The notes under the pieces are model-generated. The model saw only the letters and a program-made list of their open reading frames with translations, searched no databases and was not told the DNA's origin. A stretch of DNA of 64,000 nt from Litomosoides sigmodontis. Its lineage: Eukaryota > Nematoda > Chromadorea > Rhabditida > Onchocercidae. Shown in pieces: positions 39,514-51,469 of this stretch. Numbering within the stretch: the first letter of the stretch is position 1; each line of letters begins with the position of its first letter. The stretch spans positions 455,001-519,000 of the forward strand of contig OY718806.1 of NCBI GenBank assembly GCA_963070105.1. Direction: 5' to 3'. Both the position numbers and the translations under genes were made by a program.

Positions 39514-42500
39514 CAGGTATTTTTAAAATATAATCAAGCGGTATAAGTGAATCTCTTTCAGCCGTGTGTTTTTGTCCTCCACTACAAATTTATTCCAGCT
39601 TTACCATCAGCCCATACAGTAATCCTTCCTTTATTCGTCATGCCCAGCAGAATAAACTTGTGACAACTTGAACGAAAGTTCACTAGATGATGTGGATTCA
39701 AGACTTCAAGCTAAATGCTTCGGGATATCTTTCCTTACATAGAATCAGGGCCGCAATATTGCAAAATAAAAGAAAAAAATTAAGAAGGAAGAAAATCTTT
39801 CGCTACACAACTGACATATGCCTTCTTGCAAATAATACAAATCTGTTCTTCTAACTGCTTAGCTTCAGCATGATGCTCGCCGATCCAAAAATTTAATATT
39901 TTCAATTTTGTTCGCTTACCTTTTGCATCATTTCAGTCAGATATGTTGATGTATCCATCCCTAATTTCGTTCTAACACCTCTTTATAATTTCAGGGAAGC
40001 TATTTAATGCATAGTCCTCGTCAGTTATCTTTTATCAATAGAAAAGTGCCAGCAATATGTCGACGCTATTTCTTTAATACTTGGAACAACAGTTCGGTAC
40101 TTTCACCAGATCCTATTAAATAGCAGCCTCAGCCTAAAACTTCTGCCACCAGAGTTTGAATCATGCAAAAAGCAGATCCTCAGCCAACCATCAGAATAGG
40201 AGTGCTAATCAATACCACCTGAATGTAACAGTGGATGGATGGCAACAACAGCTCAAAGTTATTCTGATAAAGCTGCATTCAGGGATGCAGTACACGTTTT
40301 ACTTTAGAACTTTAGAAAGAAAAAGTGGCTAAAAGAACCGCAAATAAAATCCTAATTTCCAACCTCATTCCTCGCTTGTACACTATTCCATCAGTACGTC
40401 AATGAGCTCTTCAAGGTATCGTGAATATAAACTCAGTTTTTAACTCAATGAATTAAATTTATGCTTATCTACGTAATAATGCTTTCAGATTTGACGTCTT
40501 GTTAGAAAGGAGGTATATTCCTTATTTACGTAACTGCACTTGAATCAATAAAACGATCAAACAGGCCTGAGAGTGGGTTGTAAAAGAGAGGAGAAATCGA
40601 AGCTAATCGCGCTACAAGGCTAGCGCTTAGCGCCCTTAAAACTATATGTTCCTCAAAAAGTAGTACATTAAATCTAATTTAATGGTTCAAAAGACTTGAA
40701 GAGTTACTTATGCGGAAAAGCATTTCATGTCCAACGGTACTGCCACCTACATGAGACGTCGTGCGGCACGTTGTGCAACTAACTGATTGTTGGCAGTGCG
40801 TCTGCTACAGTAGAGCGTCGTAATATTGGAGAGCGTTCACTCGATACCGTATCCCAGTTTCATTTGAGATGAAATCCGAACAGCATCCATACGTAGTCCC
40901 TCTGCTTTTACTATGCACATTAAAGGAAAAAGGATGGATGACGGAGCCATTGTACGTGATATTTGGAAGAATCATCCATTCCAAATCCCGGTGGCGGGAA
41001 AAGAGGAGGAGGTACAGAGAAGAGTGTGAAGCTAATCTTTTAGCCTTCTCTCGCTCATCAAGTGGTTTGCGCGTGTCCGTTCTCTTACTGCTACTCCGAA
41101 TCCTATATTTAGACTATTTACATTAGCGCACGCGTAAACACGTACAAAGAGTGCGAAGAAACGTGAGACTACGTCGCTGGGCAGACATGAACGCGAGAGC
41201 AAGACCTCACTGCGCCACACCTGCTAAGAAAGAAGAAAGAGCATGAAGACAAACTTATCTGCAACAATCTGAACGGCAAAACGGGAATGCATAAATGTGC
41301 GTGAAAATTCATCGACAAATCACTCGGTGTCTTCAGGTAGTTGGGAGCGGTCGTCTTGAAATTCATCACTATGTTGCGGATGCGGCTATGCATTAGAGGG
41401 GTATGTTTCTTCCTTTCATTTATTTTTTTTTAATTGTTTAATTCGTGACATTAAAAAAAATCTGTTAGTTTGCACTGAAATCTGTCGCAGATAAATTTTC
41501 AGGTAAGTAAAAGCCTAGGTAAATTTTCGGGAAATCTTAAAAAAGCTGAGATCTCTTAGACAGAAACTTAGAAGAACGTGAAGTACAAACTGGGAATCTC
41601 AGATAAAGCATGGAAAAAAAGACTTCGAATTTAGAAGATCTCTGACAAAATGTCGGATAACCTGACGTCATAAAGACAGTTCTTTCCTCCAATTTATCCT
41701 TCAAATAAGTTGAGATTTAAATTACTGACATCTTTGCCTTAGACTTCCTCCCTTCTTATACACTAGTTTTTCACAAAGCCCATGCATTAGCTTGGCTAAT
41801 GACATTGGTTAGGTATCTTCTTACTCCGTCCATGTGCTAAAAACCTCTCAAACAGTTCCAAAAAGACAGAATATTCCGATTGATATAACACATATATGAC
41901 ACTGTCAGAGCAGTATTGTCATTCCATGTAGCGTAATCTTATGTTAAATCTAACATCTCAATTGAGAATAACCAGCCACCATCAAATCATTTTATTCATT
42001 TGTTCATTTGCTCATCAAGTAGGACTTCATCGTTCGATCAGACTTTTCTTGGCTTGTATGGGGTGTGCTTCCTGAACACTAAGCATAAACTGGCAGTCCA
42101 AGTCCTCAAGTACTTTCGTGAATTAAATCCAAAGCTTGAGGTGCGTTGAACTATCGTCTTAGTATCAGGTCACTCAAGATTTTCGATAGGTTCTTCAAAT
42201 AAACTTCGAAAATTTTATATGAACGTTAGTTAGAGAACTAGATGATTCGTCCCAAAACCTGACCTGTTGATGCTAGTGTGGACTGGATTTTAACGACCAG
42301 CATCACCATTTCAAAAACTGCAATACACGATCGGTTCCTTATTGCATTACTTTACTAATAGTTATACTATACTAATTATGCTCCTGCCTTTGGACAGTAT
42401 ATCCATGAGCTACTAACACACATCGACTTTCTAAAAAAATTATTCTACCTGTAAGAATAAGACAAGCACTTTTGACGCATTCTTCACGGTACCATAAGAA

Positions 42501-43136
42501 ACGACGTCAAAGTTAATTACCCAGCAGTACCTAGTAGCACTTAGGAAACTATCGCCACCCACCAATTCATCTATTCCAGACATTCCAAGGAAATGCAAAT
42601 AACTTGACTTCTTAACATCCGCTTTCTCCACTTCTCTGTTCACTTTTTCCTTTGAAACTAATTCTGAATCTATCCATCCACTTTTTTCCCGTTGACTCTT
42701 CACGCAAACACTCGGCTGCAAACAATCCTCCGTTCCCATCTGCGTCTCTTCCCTGCGCAGCGACCGATTCTTAGATCGAACCACATAGTGCTCTCTTTGA
42801 AAATTAAAATCCAAATGGGGAAATTAAAAGCTGATGCATGTGTCCAAGGGTATCTACTGCTTCGCGATTCTTTTCTGGCATTGTTTTCTGTCGTGTTCTT
42901 TGTATATATTTATTTCACACTATATTGCAGTATTTAATTCCTACTTCGTTTTTTCAATTATTTAACTACACTTCGCCGTTTCAATGATATTTCTTGCACT
43001 CGACAGCAAACTAATGGAAGTAGCGTAAAATCCGGATGTCAATGACACTGTCCGGATTATTGGAGTTGATTTGGAACTCCGATATTATATTTTGATAACT
43101 GTGATTTCCTATACTCAAATTATTGTTTGATCACAG
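39514..43136. other. Divergent intergenic region, CDK-like gene to KDM3
   Basis: This should hold the promoters of the CDK-like gene (-) and the demethylase (+). No complete gene is recognised. Two stretches look coding: an exon-like block at 42042-42140 (+), bounded by AG and GT with phase 0/0, containing KHKLAVQVLKYFRELNPKLE; and a 124-codon frame on the minus strand at 42814-42440 with a charged N-terminal half and a possible donor near 42520. I cannot connect either to neighbouring exons. Around 40600-41300 the sequence is somewhat GC-richer. Confidence 0.4.
43135..43136 (+). promoter_or_regulatory. Acceptor just upstream of the KDM3 start
   Basis: A CAG acceptor ends at 43136, nine bases before the ATG at 43146. 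This is the usual spacing of a spliced-leader site, although cis-splicing from an untranslated first exon is equally possible. Confidence 0.45.
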
Positions 43137-43145
43137 GGTCAAGCA

Positions 43146-46100
43146 ATGGCCGCCGTTGGTAAGCGTCATCCTGGACATTTAACAACGTAAGTTTTTTGGA
43201 CTCACATTCTCACACAGACGCTTCCTTTACTGGAATTTTAAAATGCTGTAAACTTACTTTTGAAGTCTTGTAAAGCGTAGCATAACAGGATTGTAGATAT
43301 ACAAGTAGTTTTTTACATTAGTGTGCTGAGCTACATCGATACTGCACTTTTTTTTGTGAAGGGAGGAATTGGATTCATAAATGTCAAAGGAAGGAATTAA
43401 ATTCATAAACGTCAATGCCCAGAAGTTCCGCTGACAGTTACTGAAGATTTCCCACCTCATTTGTTATCGTATTATTTTCCAGGAATGCTGGAGAAAGTAA
43501 TGCATCAATAGAAGTAGAATCCAGTGATAATTGGAGTAAGTTTTGCAGTTGTTTTCCTTTGTGTGGTGCTGCTGTTATTTTTTACATGATTATGTCAAAG
43601 TTGCTAAATTTATATAATGCTTGGGGTATAATTTGTCATCCAGTGGTGACGGACTACATCTTGGTATACGAAGTGCATGACGTACGTGTGCGAAGTATAT
43701 GAAAAATAATATGAAAAGTCTCTTGAAAATGCACCATAGCGAATATTTTACTTTAACAGAACCAGTATGCGATCTTTAGTCTTTTGCTGGCGTAGTTCCT
43801 TAACTTTTCATATTATGTTTTCTGTAAACTGTCCAACGCCATCAAGCTCACGCAACATGGTGTATTGCCCTTCTGCAGCGATTGTTAGTTTGTAATGCAT
43901 CAATTTTTAGATATTCAGTCAGATGCGGTATTAGTACACAAAAGGCCAAGAATTGCTGTAGAGCGTTCTGAGGCAGATTCTTCCTATGCTGAACTGGGTT
44001 GCGGAGATGGTGTTTCAATTCAAATAATCGACAGTGAAGAAAATACGCACGGAGAAATTGTTGGAGAGCGTATTATCATGCTACCTAGTTGGGTTTTTCT
44101 CAGTTTACAATTTACGGGATTTTGTGCAAGAAATTCGTGATGGACTTTTAGTAAATATGATGAATGTCCGTAGAATTCACTAATTTGTGACGAATTCATG
44201 ATTTATAAGGGATTTATTGATGTTATTAATGATAATCTTATGTTTAGGATCATCGCGTCGTGATGTTCCGAATTTGAAGGAAAAAATTGTGAAAAAAAGT
44301 GAATATTTAACCAATACTTGAGTTAACTCATTATTTTTGTTTTTATTTTCCCTTTACATATTCTCTTTTCATTTTTTTTTTGCACAAACAGAGACAATTC
44401 CAGTTTAGCGGAATCCCATTCTCCTGAAATATCATTTTTAAGTATTGCGATTTTTTTGTGCGGTTTTCAATGTAATATCATTAATTATCTTTGCATTTCA
44501 GGTACTAGTTTGAAAACTGAAGCTGTGCCATTCGACCGCTATAATGAGCCAAAAAAATACAAGTATTTTCGAGAAATGGTCGAAGTGTCCTGTAACCTGG
44601 TGAACTGGCATTTGCAGGTGCTGGGGGAATGTTTCATGCTTGTGTACTCCTAATAAATTTCTAATGAGATCTCAATTAAGCTAAAAACGAGGTGAAGCAG
44701 GAAAATATATTACTCTCGATTATAATGCCTTCAGAATGAGAATTATTGTAACATTGGGAGAAGGGCTTAAATTGTTATTGGTTAGTGTATTTGAAGGCTT
44801 TTGGGGTTGAGAAAAAGTTTATTTTCTTATATTTTAGGAAAAACCGTGCGAAATTTCTTTGTTTGATCCCTGCATAATTTGCGCTACTATACGGGATAAA
44901 AATAAGGCCACGGATTGTCGTTTCTATAACCGGATGTTGTAAGTTTTTCTTTCTGCCGATTTGTAAAAAATGACTGTTGCACTGCTGTACGCTTATAAAT
45001 TCCATTTCTGTTGCGTCAGTGATTACCATCTATTTCGCAAATTTAAATGATAAAATATGGCATTTGATTTTTGATTTGGTCATTAGAAGGTTTTGTGTAC
45101 TAAGTCATTCTTTGGAGAGACTTACCGCGAAACTTTGTCACTATTTTCAGGCGTAATCGTAACAATCCAAAATTGTGCCGACACCTTTTAATCAGCGATA
45201 TCAAAAACATTAAGTTACCATTTCTTCTGGATGAAGTAAACGTTCGCACGGAACAATTTATCGATGAAAAATTTGCTAGTGGTTTGATTTATGTACTGTA
45301 ATCCCAAAAAGATGACATTTTTGATGTTTGAAGATCTGTGGAGTAGTCAACTCTAGCTACTAACCGTGTAATTTCATTCTTTTTTGCTCACTCGTGCGTG
45401 TGGGTTAATGAAAGGAACGGAGATTTTTTTAGGAAAAGCAAAGGAAAAGGCGGAGGCGGCCCAAATGGCTGCGTATGTTCTACAGTGTGTATATTCAAAT
45501 TACGAAAAAGTGGTACATCGTGAAGAAGAAGCTGTTTCAGGCTTCTCCGGTACACTCATTTTTTTTCTGGATAGTTATTTGAAGTTGCAAATTATTCCCA
45601 TCTATATGACTGTATCGTTTTTAATACTAGTTAGTATAGTTTACATTAATCTTTATACTATAACATTTTTGGTTGTTTAAAAGGGCTTGAAGTACTGCTT
45701 TCTTGAAACTTATATTTTTTTTGGTAAAAACATTAAAAATTATAGTGAATATATTTGTCATATCCACCATCAATTTTCGCGTGACCTATTTTTGCTATTT
45801 AGATTAGCAATCTGGTAGCGCAACACTCCTCCGTTTGGTGACTTATAAGTAAAAGATGCTGCTGTCAGATATCAGCGGTCTAATCATCTGCAGCTTAGGA
45901 TTCCAATAGTTAAGCGACTTGGCTTTAACATCAGCAAATAATATTTTCGTCCCTGGTTGTTTGAGCTTTCAAATAAATACTGTAACTCTTTGATATTACC
46001 AGGTCTTAGCTATTATATATCGCTACTAAGTACGGGGGTCATATTCCTTCATGGATGATTTTGAGCCATTTTTATAATGAAATTTTATTATAGAAGATGA

Positions 46101-49100
46101 AGCATACTATAGTCATACATTCGGCGCAAAGCAAGTATGTGATGCATGCCGTTTTGCCATATTAAATGCTCATTTTTGCTGCAGAATTTGTGGACTGGAG
46201 CTGTGCATAACATGTTATAAGGAATTCAGTGAAAAAGGTGTGGTCAATTATTTATTTCATTATTCTATTTCCTTATTATAAGGATTTAGTTTTCAACTCA
46301 TGACACGAAAAATCTACGCTCTACTGAATTATATAGCAGATAATGTTGTGAAAGATTTTTTATGACGAAGTATTAATTTATTTGTTGGTAAATTGAGACA
46401 CCTTAAACCGTCAATTCGGTTGTTGCATGTGATGAGAAGTAGGTTGTTGGAGAAGCAATTAATAGGCAGATCGATTAAAAGATTGTACAGTTCCTTTCGT
46501 AATAACTCCTGTAATTTTGGTAACGGTGTGAGCCGATTTGAAGAAGTCACTGGAAACACCTAACCGGTGTTTTATTTAAAAATAACCTTTGGCGTGGCCA
46601 GCAATACGACAACAATTTCTTTATGTTTTATTCTCACATTAGTTTGCTTTAACATTTGATTTATCTAACATCACTAGAGAGAAAAATTCGCTTATAATAT
46701 GGTTATTCGTTAGGATTTAGTTTTTACGAACTTCGGAGGGCCAGCCGATCTCATACTTCTGTACACAGCAGAGTTTTAGAAGCATTCATCTGTCGGTTAT
46801 TTAGTACGACTCGAATGTGGAAGTGGAAAAGGCATAGGTAAAAGATGATGAAGATTGTCCAACAGGTGGAAAATTTTATCTGAATTTATCAATAGAATCA
46901 TGTATTCTAATTGAAAGCGCGAGTCGTAAATTATCATGGATACTTCTCGATACTTCCTTTGCCAGTGTCAAATGGCCGAAATTTAATAAACCCGGAAGCG
47001 GAAATGTGTGTTGGGAAGAAAGAGAAAGGAGCATCAGCTCAATCATGAAACAAAGCTTGGACAGGTTTAAGTTAATGAGTCAAAAGAACTTCCAATAAGT
47101 AGGAAGTAAATTCATCAAAAAAAAGTGGAAATAATACAAGTGCAATAATACAACTACATGCGGAAAAATTGAATGGAAGCGGTAGAAAATATGAGAAATG
47201 ATCCGACGTTTTTAATGTGAAATGCACGAAAACCTCGGTTTTGAGTATATAAAACAAGAGTGAAAAATGCTGCGTGGTGTGAATAATCAAAGATGTGGAA
47301 GGATAAGTGAATTTTACTGATTGAAACAAATGGTTGAATATGGGTACATGGCTGAGAAGTGCATTTAACGAAAATGTTGGCATAAAATTGTTCAAATAGT
47401 GGTGGGTGGATATTTCTCCATATGCAGTCAGTAGAAAACAAGCACTGAAATGGTTTCAGATGCTTACCCTCCAAATTGGTTAGAGTCACTTCCTTGTACA
47501 AATGGTCATCTTCACGATGCTACTATGTTTCAATTGGGATCGTTTATGCCTTCACTTGGTACCTTTTTTTTCTCTTTATTTCTTTAGCAACATTTTGTGG
47601 AAATCCCGTGAATGTATGAAGTTGCTAGTAATGATTTCTTCCGAAATGTTTTACAGCAAATTTCTGTGTCATAATCATTATATGTTAAGGTATTATTCGT
47701 GATACGTTTTGCCGATCGATGGAACAACTGGTACGATATGGTATTAAGAAGGGTGGTGCATTATGCAACGGTAATCATGGACGAGGATATAATGTGAAAT
47801 TGTTTCAGGAGGTTAGTAAGGAGATTTCGTATTATTGGGGAATATTTTAAATGATTCCGCTTTTATGTTTTCCATGTTGATGAAAGCCATTTACCGACAT
47901 ATGTGCATGATCCATCAGGTACAAAAGGCAGATGTACAACTTTTATAATGAGGCGTTTCAGCTGTGGATTGTGCAAGTATTCAATTTAAATATTAACTAT
48001 GACATTTGTTTTAGGGGAAGTGTTATTGTCCTCGATTTTCCCCTATTTCGAAATTTCCAATCGAAACAATTTGTGTTATCGAAGATCAAGCAAGCATTTT
48101 CCACCTCATTATTTCTGTTGCTATTACATAGATTTTTTGTCACAATTTCATCGGTGATGATGTTATTTCTGCTTTCTAAATTGTCTCCGTTGAATTTTTG
48201 TTTTCTCCTTTGATATGTATAATTGTAGTTTTCACCAAGTGCATACGCGCGCTTTAAAGCTCAGTTAGCTACACACAATCCCATTATTGTCGAAAATGTG
48301 GATCATCATCCTCGTTATCGTAGGTCATTGTGGACCCAAAAAGCATTTGAAAAAATTGTGGCTTGTTAGTTTTATTTTATTGGTTGAGAAGTTCCCTAAA
48401 ATTTTCTATTATTAGAAACACTCTTGTAGTAACCTATTAGAAATGCTGTGTTTGAATAGCTACTCTTTCAAAGCTGCTTTCGTTTTATTTTCTGGTGGTA
48501 TCAGTTTCAAAAGGTTTTCAGGTGATCGAAATTTATGTATTTTGGATAGTGAAAAATTAGTACCTGTAATGGTCCGTGATAAGCCATGTTCATTGAAAAC
48601 GTTTTGGTCGAAGTTTACATTAAAGCGAGGCATAAATGACTGTTATATGAAGGTAAGATTATTATAAGTTGGTGCTTGAACTGCGAAGTATATCCCTGTC
48701 GAAAGCAGTCATTTGAAGTTTAATCATCTGTTTGTTTCATCTCTCTGAAATTTACATTCTTCATGTCCTGAACTAATTTTTTTTCAGATAAAAGATTTTC
48801 CAGAATTAAAATTATTTTCTGATATTGCTCCTGAACAGTATGCAAATTTGTATGAGATCATGCCTTTCCTGGATTACACACATATTAATCGCGAAGAAAG
48901 TGGCCGTGGCCGATTGAATTTGCTGAACATATTCAGTGATAAATATGAGAGACCAGATCCGGGGCCAAAAGTTTATGTTTGTTTCGGTAAACTTTACTGT
49001 ATATCTTTTTTTAATGCATTTTCTCAAATCCCTTACATTTTCTATGTTTTTGTGACTGTTTTCATCGCTTACCAAAATGTCGCTTCCATCCTACAAAAAA

Positions 49101-50325
49101 TACAATCGTAATTTACAGGATTATATAATGCTCCCCATTTGGCTTCCACTCCACTGCACCTGGATGTATCAGATGCAGCGAATTTTTTGCCATATGTTAA
49201 AGCGCCGGATGAAATGTCAAGAGAAGAAGTCAGAAATGGCATGTTTTTTTAAATATTTTTGCATAAGAAAATTGCTATAGCTGTCAATATTAGCTAAATA
49301 ACTTAAAGGTTAGATTATTTTAGCTGTTGAGCTACGCTTAGATGCGGAGGGTATCAGTGGGTATCAGAAGGAACGTGCTTTGCGTGAACCGGAAAAAGCT
49401 GGTGCTATCTGGAAAATATTTCATCCTAGTGATAATACAAGAATTCGTGCTGCCATTGAGGAATGGAAGGAAATGAAAGTGCGACTTCAAAATTTCATCA
49501 AATTCAATTTCAGTACAGTACAGCATAACATTTACGTGTTAATAATGATATACATATTACTCAGTTCCTATTTAGGGAGAAAAATGGGAAGGCGATGTTA
49601 TTCACAATCAAGACGTAGTGGTAACGCGTGAAATGATGGATTTTTTTGAGGAAAGAGGTTAGTTTCAACTTTCTAGTCAGCAGTGTTATAAATTATCGTT
49701 TGTTTCTTGCATATATTTAAAGCAAGGAATGCTTCATTAAATCAGTCCATGTTAATGATAGCAAAAAATTTTGCTGTAGGAATTGAATGCCGCATGTTTG
49801 TACAAAATGAAGGCGACGTTGTCTTTATACCTTCTGGAGCAGCCCATCAAGTTCAGAACATCAATTCATGCATTAAGGTATATTTATAATCCTTTGTTTT
49901 GTTTATTGTGACATTTGTCGAAGTTTAAATTACGGAAAACTTATGGATATAATTCTTAAAGATTGCCGAGGATTTTGTCGCTGCGGAAGGCATTGATTGT
50001 ACAGTAGCGGTCACCGATGAGTTGCGATTTTTGCGAACTAAAGATGATCTCGTGCAGGTAGCCGAAAATATGTTTTTTTTGTTTCTTTTCTTATTTGTTA
50101 GAATGTTTCCTTGTTTTCTGTTTCACAACTTCGGCAACAAGCTCTTTTTTAAATCACTCGAGACTACATAAACCCGCACATATGGTTTTTTTCAAGTTGA
50201 CCGTCTGCAAAAATTAATCCCGAAGATCTCAGGTAGATAAATTGCTGCACTTGACCTGCGCTGCTGCTGCGGCTGTACTGCAAAACAGCGAACCGGGACT
50301 GGTAACATCGAGTCTGCCCCAATAA
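43146..50325 (+). CDS. KDM3/JMJD1-type JmjC histone demethylase
   Basis: About 759 residues over 21 exons: 43146-43186, 43483-43535, 43911-44069, 44248-44298, 44502-44617, 44838-44938, 45151-45281, 45433-45549, 46094-46237, 47460-47558, 47690-47815, 47887-47918, 48229-48364, 48522-48652, 48788-48986, 49119-49238, 49324-49478, 49576-49657, 49780-49877, 49962-50057, 50233-50325. The KDM3-type zinc finger lies in exon 46094 (CDACRF, FCCRICGLELCITCY). The JmjC domain has the iron ligands His and Asp in LHLDVSDAANF (exon 49119), the distal His in FIPSGAAHQVQNI (exon 49780), and the 2-oxoglutarate Lys expected in SCIK. KDM3 enzymes remove H3K9me1/2 in the nucleus, so this is the expected activity. 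The protein is much shorter than vertebrate KDM3A, mainly at the N-terminus. The two exons between 47690 and 47918 are the least certain; another frame of 47887-47918 resembles the family slightly. The junction 49238/49324 is a GC-AG intron. Confidence 0.88.
49239..49323 (+). other. GC-AG intron in the JmjC domain
   Basis: Codon phase and family resemblance (EEVRN then AVELRLDAEG) require the donor right after 49238, where the sequence is G|GCATGT. The nearest GT donor, two codons on, would bring a stop into frame straight after the acceptor at 49323. Confidence 0.75.
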
Positions 50326-51469
50326 TACGATATGGAATGACTCGTAATGCTGGGCTTATACGTCCTGTGATCTCTTAAAAAGCTTATTTCTTAATTATAC
50401 ATGAAGAAAATTGTCGTAATAATGATATGTAGTATATGGGATTCATATAGCCAATATTTCGGTGCCTTGTAAAGAGTGTAAATATAACAAATAAAACTAT
50501 GTGAATTGCGGTAAATATTTCTGAATTAATCGCGTAACACATACCTAGTTCGATCACTGGATGATGACATTATTCTCATATTGTTTAGAAAGCATGTCTC
50601 AAATATTTTTTGTAGAATAGCGTGCGCCACTCGTGGACTATTTGAAAATCTTGTACCTAGGATAGGGGGGGAAGGATGTTTGTAGCTATAGCTCCAATGT
50701 AAGACTGACACGAAGTTTTTGATGAGCGTTTGGGAAATACGGTTGCGGTTTGTTCTGCTAAAAGCATTAGTGGGAGTATTTTTGCGAGTAAGCTCTAGTT
50801 ACCAACAAGCTTGTAGGTGAGAAGTATTCTAAAAAACCCCTCTTAGACCTTTTCCAACATTTGAATTGAAAGATTACAAAGGAGAATTGTGCTCCCAGTA
50901 GTTCCTTAGAAAACATTTGTGTTTTCCAGTTCTTTTTCAGTATGCTGATATTCATCCAAACTTATGATTCAGAGAATTAGAAACGTCACAAAAATTCCAT
51001 TTATTCGGCAGTTTTTTGAAAAAGTTTTATTAGGTAATTTCAAAAAAGCTCTATTAGATGAACAATAATACTCCCATCGAACGTGCCAAGGACATTATAA
51101 CATAGTATTGGCCAAGTAAAAAGGCACAAAGCGAAGGGAAAGGACTGATAATTTCGAATTCCTTGTCATTGGTACTCCAGTAGCAGAAGAAAACCGAACA
51201 TTTTTTTGAACTACTCTTTTTATCAAATCATTTCTCTCTATTCCTCATCAAGAACTCCACTTAGACTTGTAACTTTTATACTTGTAAAGTTTTGTACAGC
51301 AACCATTTGATGTATAAACTCATTTAAATGCAGTCCAATCTGAAATTTGCCTAGTTTGAAAAAGTAAATTAACAAATACATCGTGAGTTTCATGAATTCA
51401 GCACAAAGAAATGGGTAGATGTCACAATAACAAATTAAATTATATCAGTAAATAATTACTTAAATTGAT
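50326..51469. other. Convergent 3' region, KDM3 and thioredoxin gene
   Basis: Two genes converge here. A plus-strand AATAAA at 50489-50494, 164 bases past the KDM3 stop, is the likely poly(A) signal of the demethylase. I see no further coding sequence. Confidence 0.6.
50489..50494 (+). terminator. Poly(A) signal AATAAA of the KDM3 gene
   Basis: Perfect AATAAA, 164 bases downstream of the stop codon, in AT-rich non-coding sequence. Confidence 0.6.

Noticed and set aside
47072..47501. Two overlapping minus-strand frames in a KDM3 intron
   Set aside because: Phe/Leu/Ser-rich translations typical of AT-rich non-coding DNA; they overlap the KDM3 exon at 47460.
47587..47612. Exon-like block after TTCTTTAG in KDM3
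   Set aside because: It ends in phase 0, which conflicts with the phase 1 start of the next exon at 47690.
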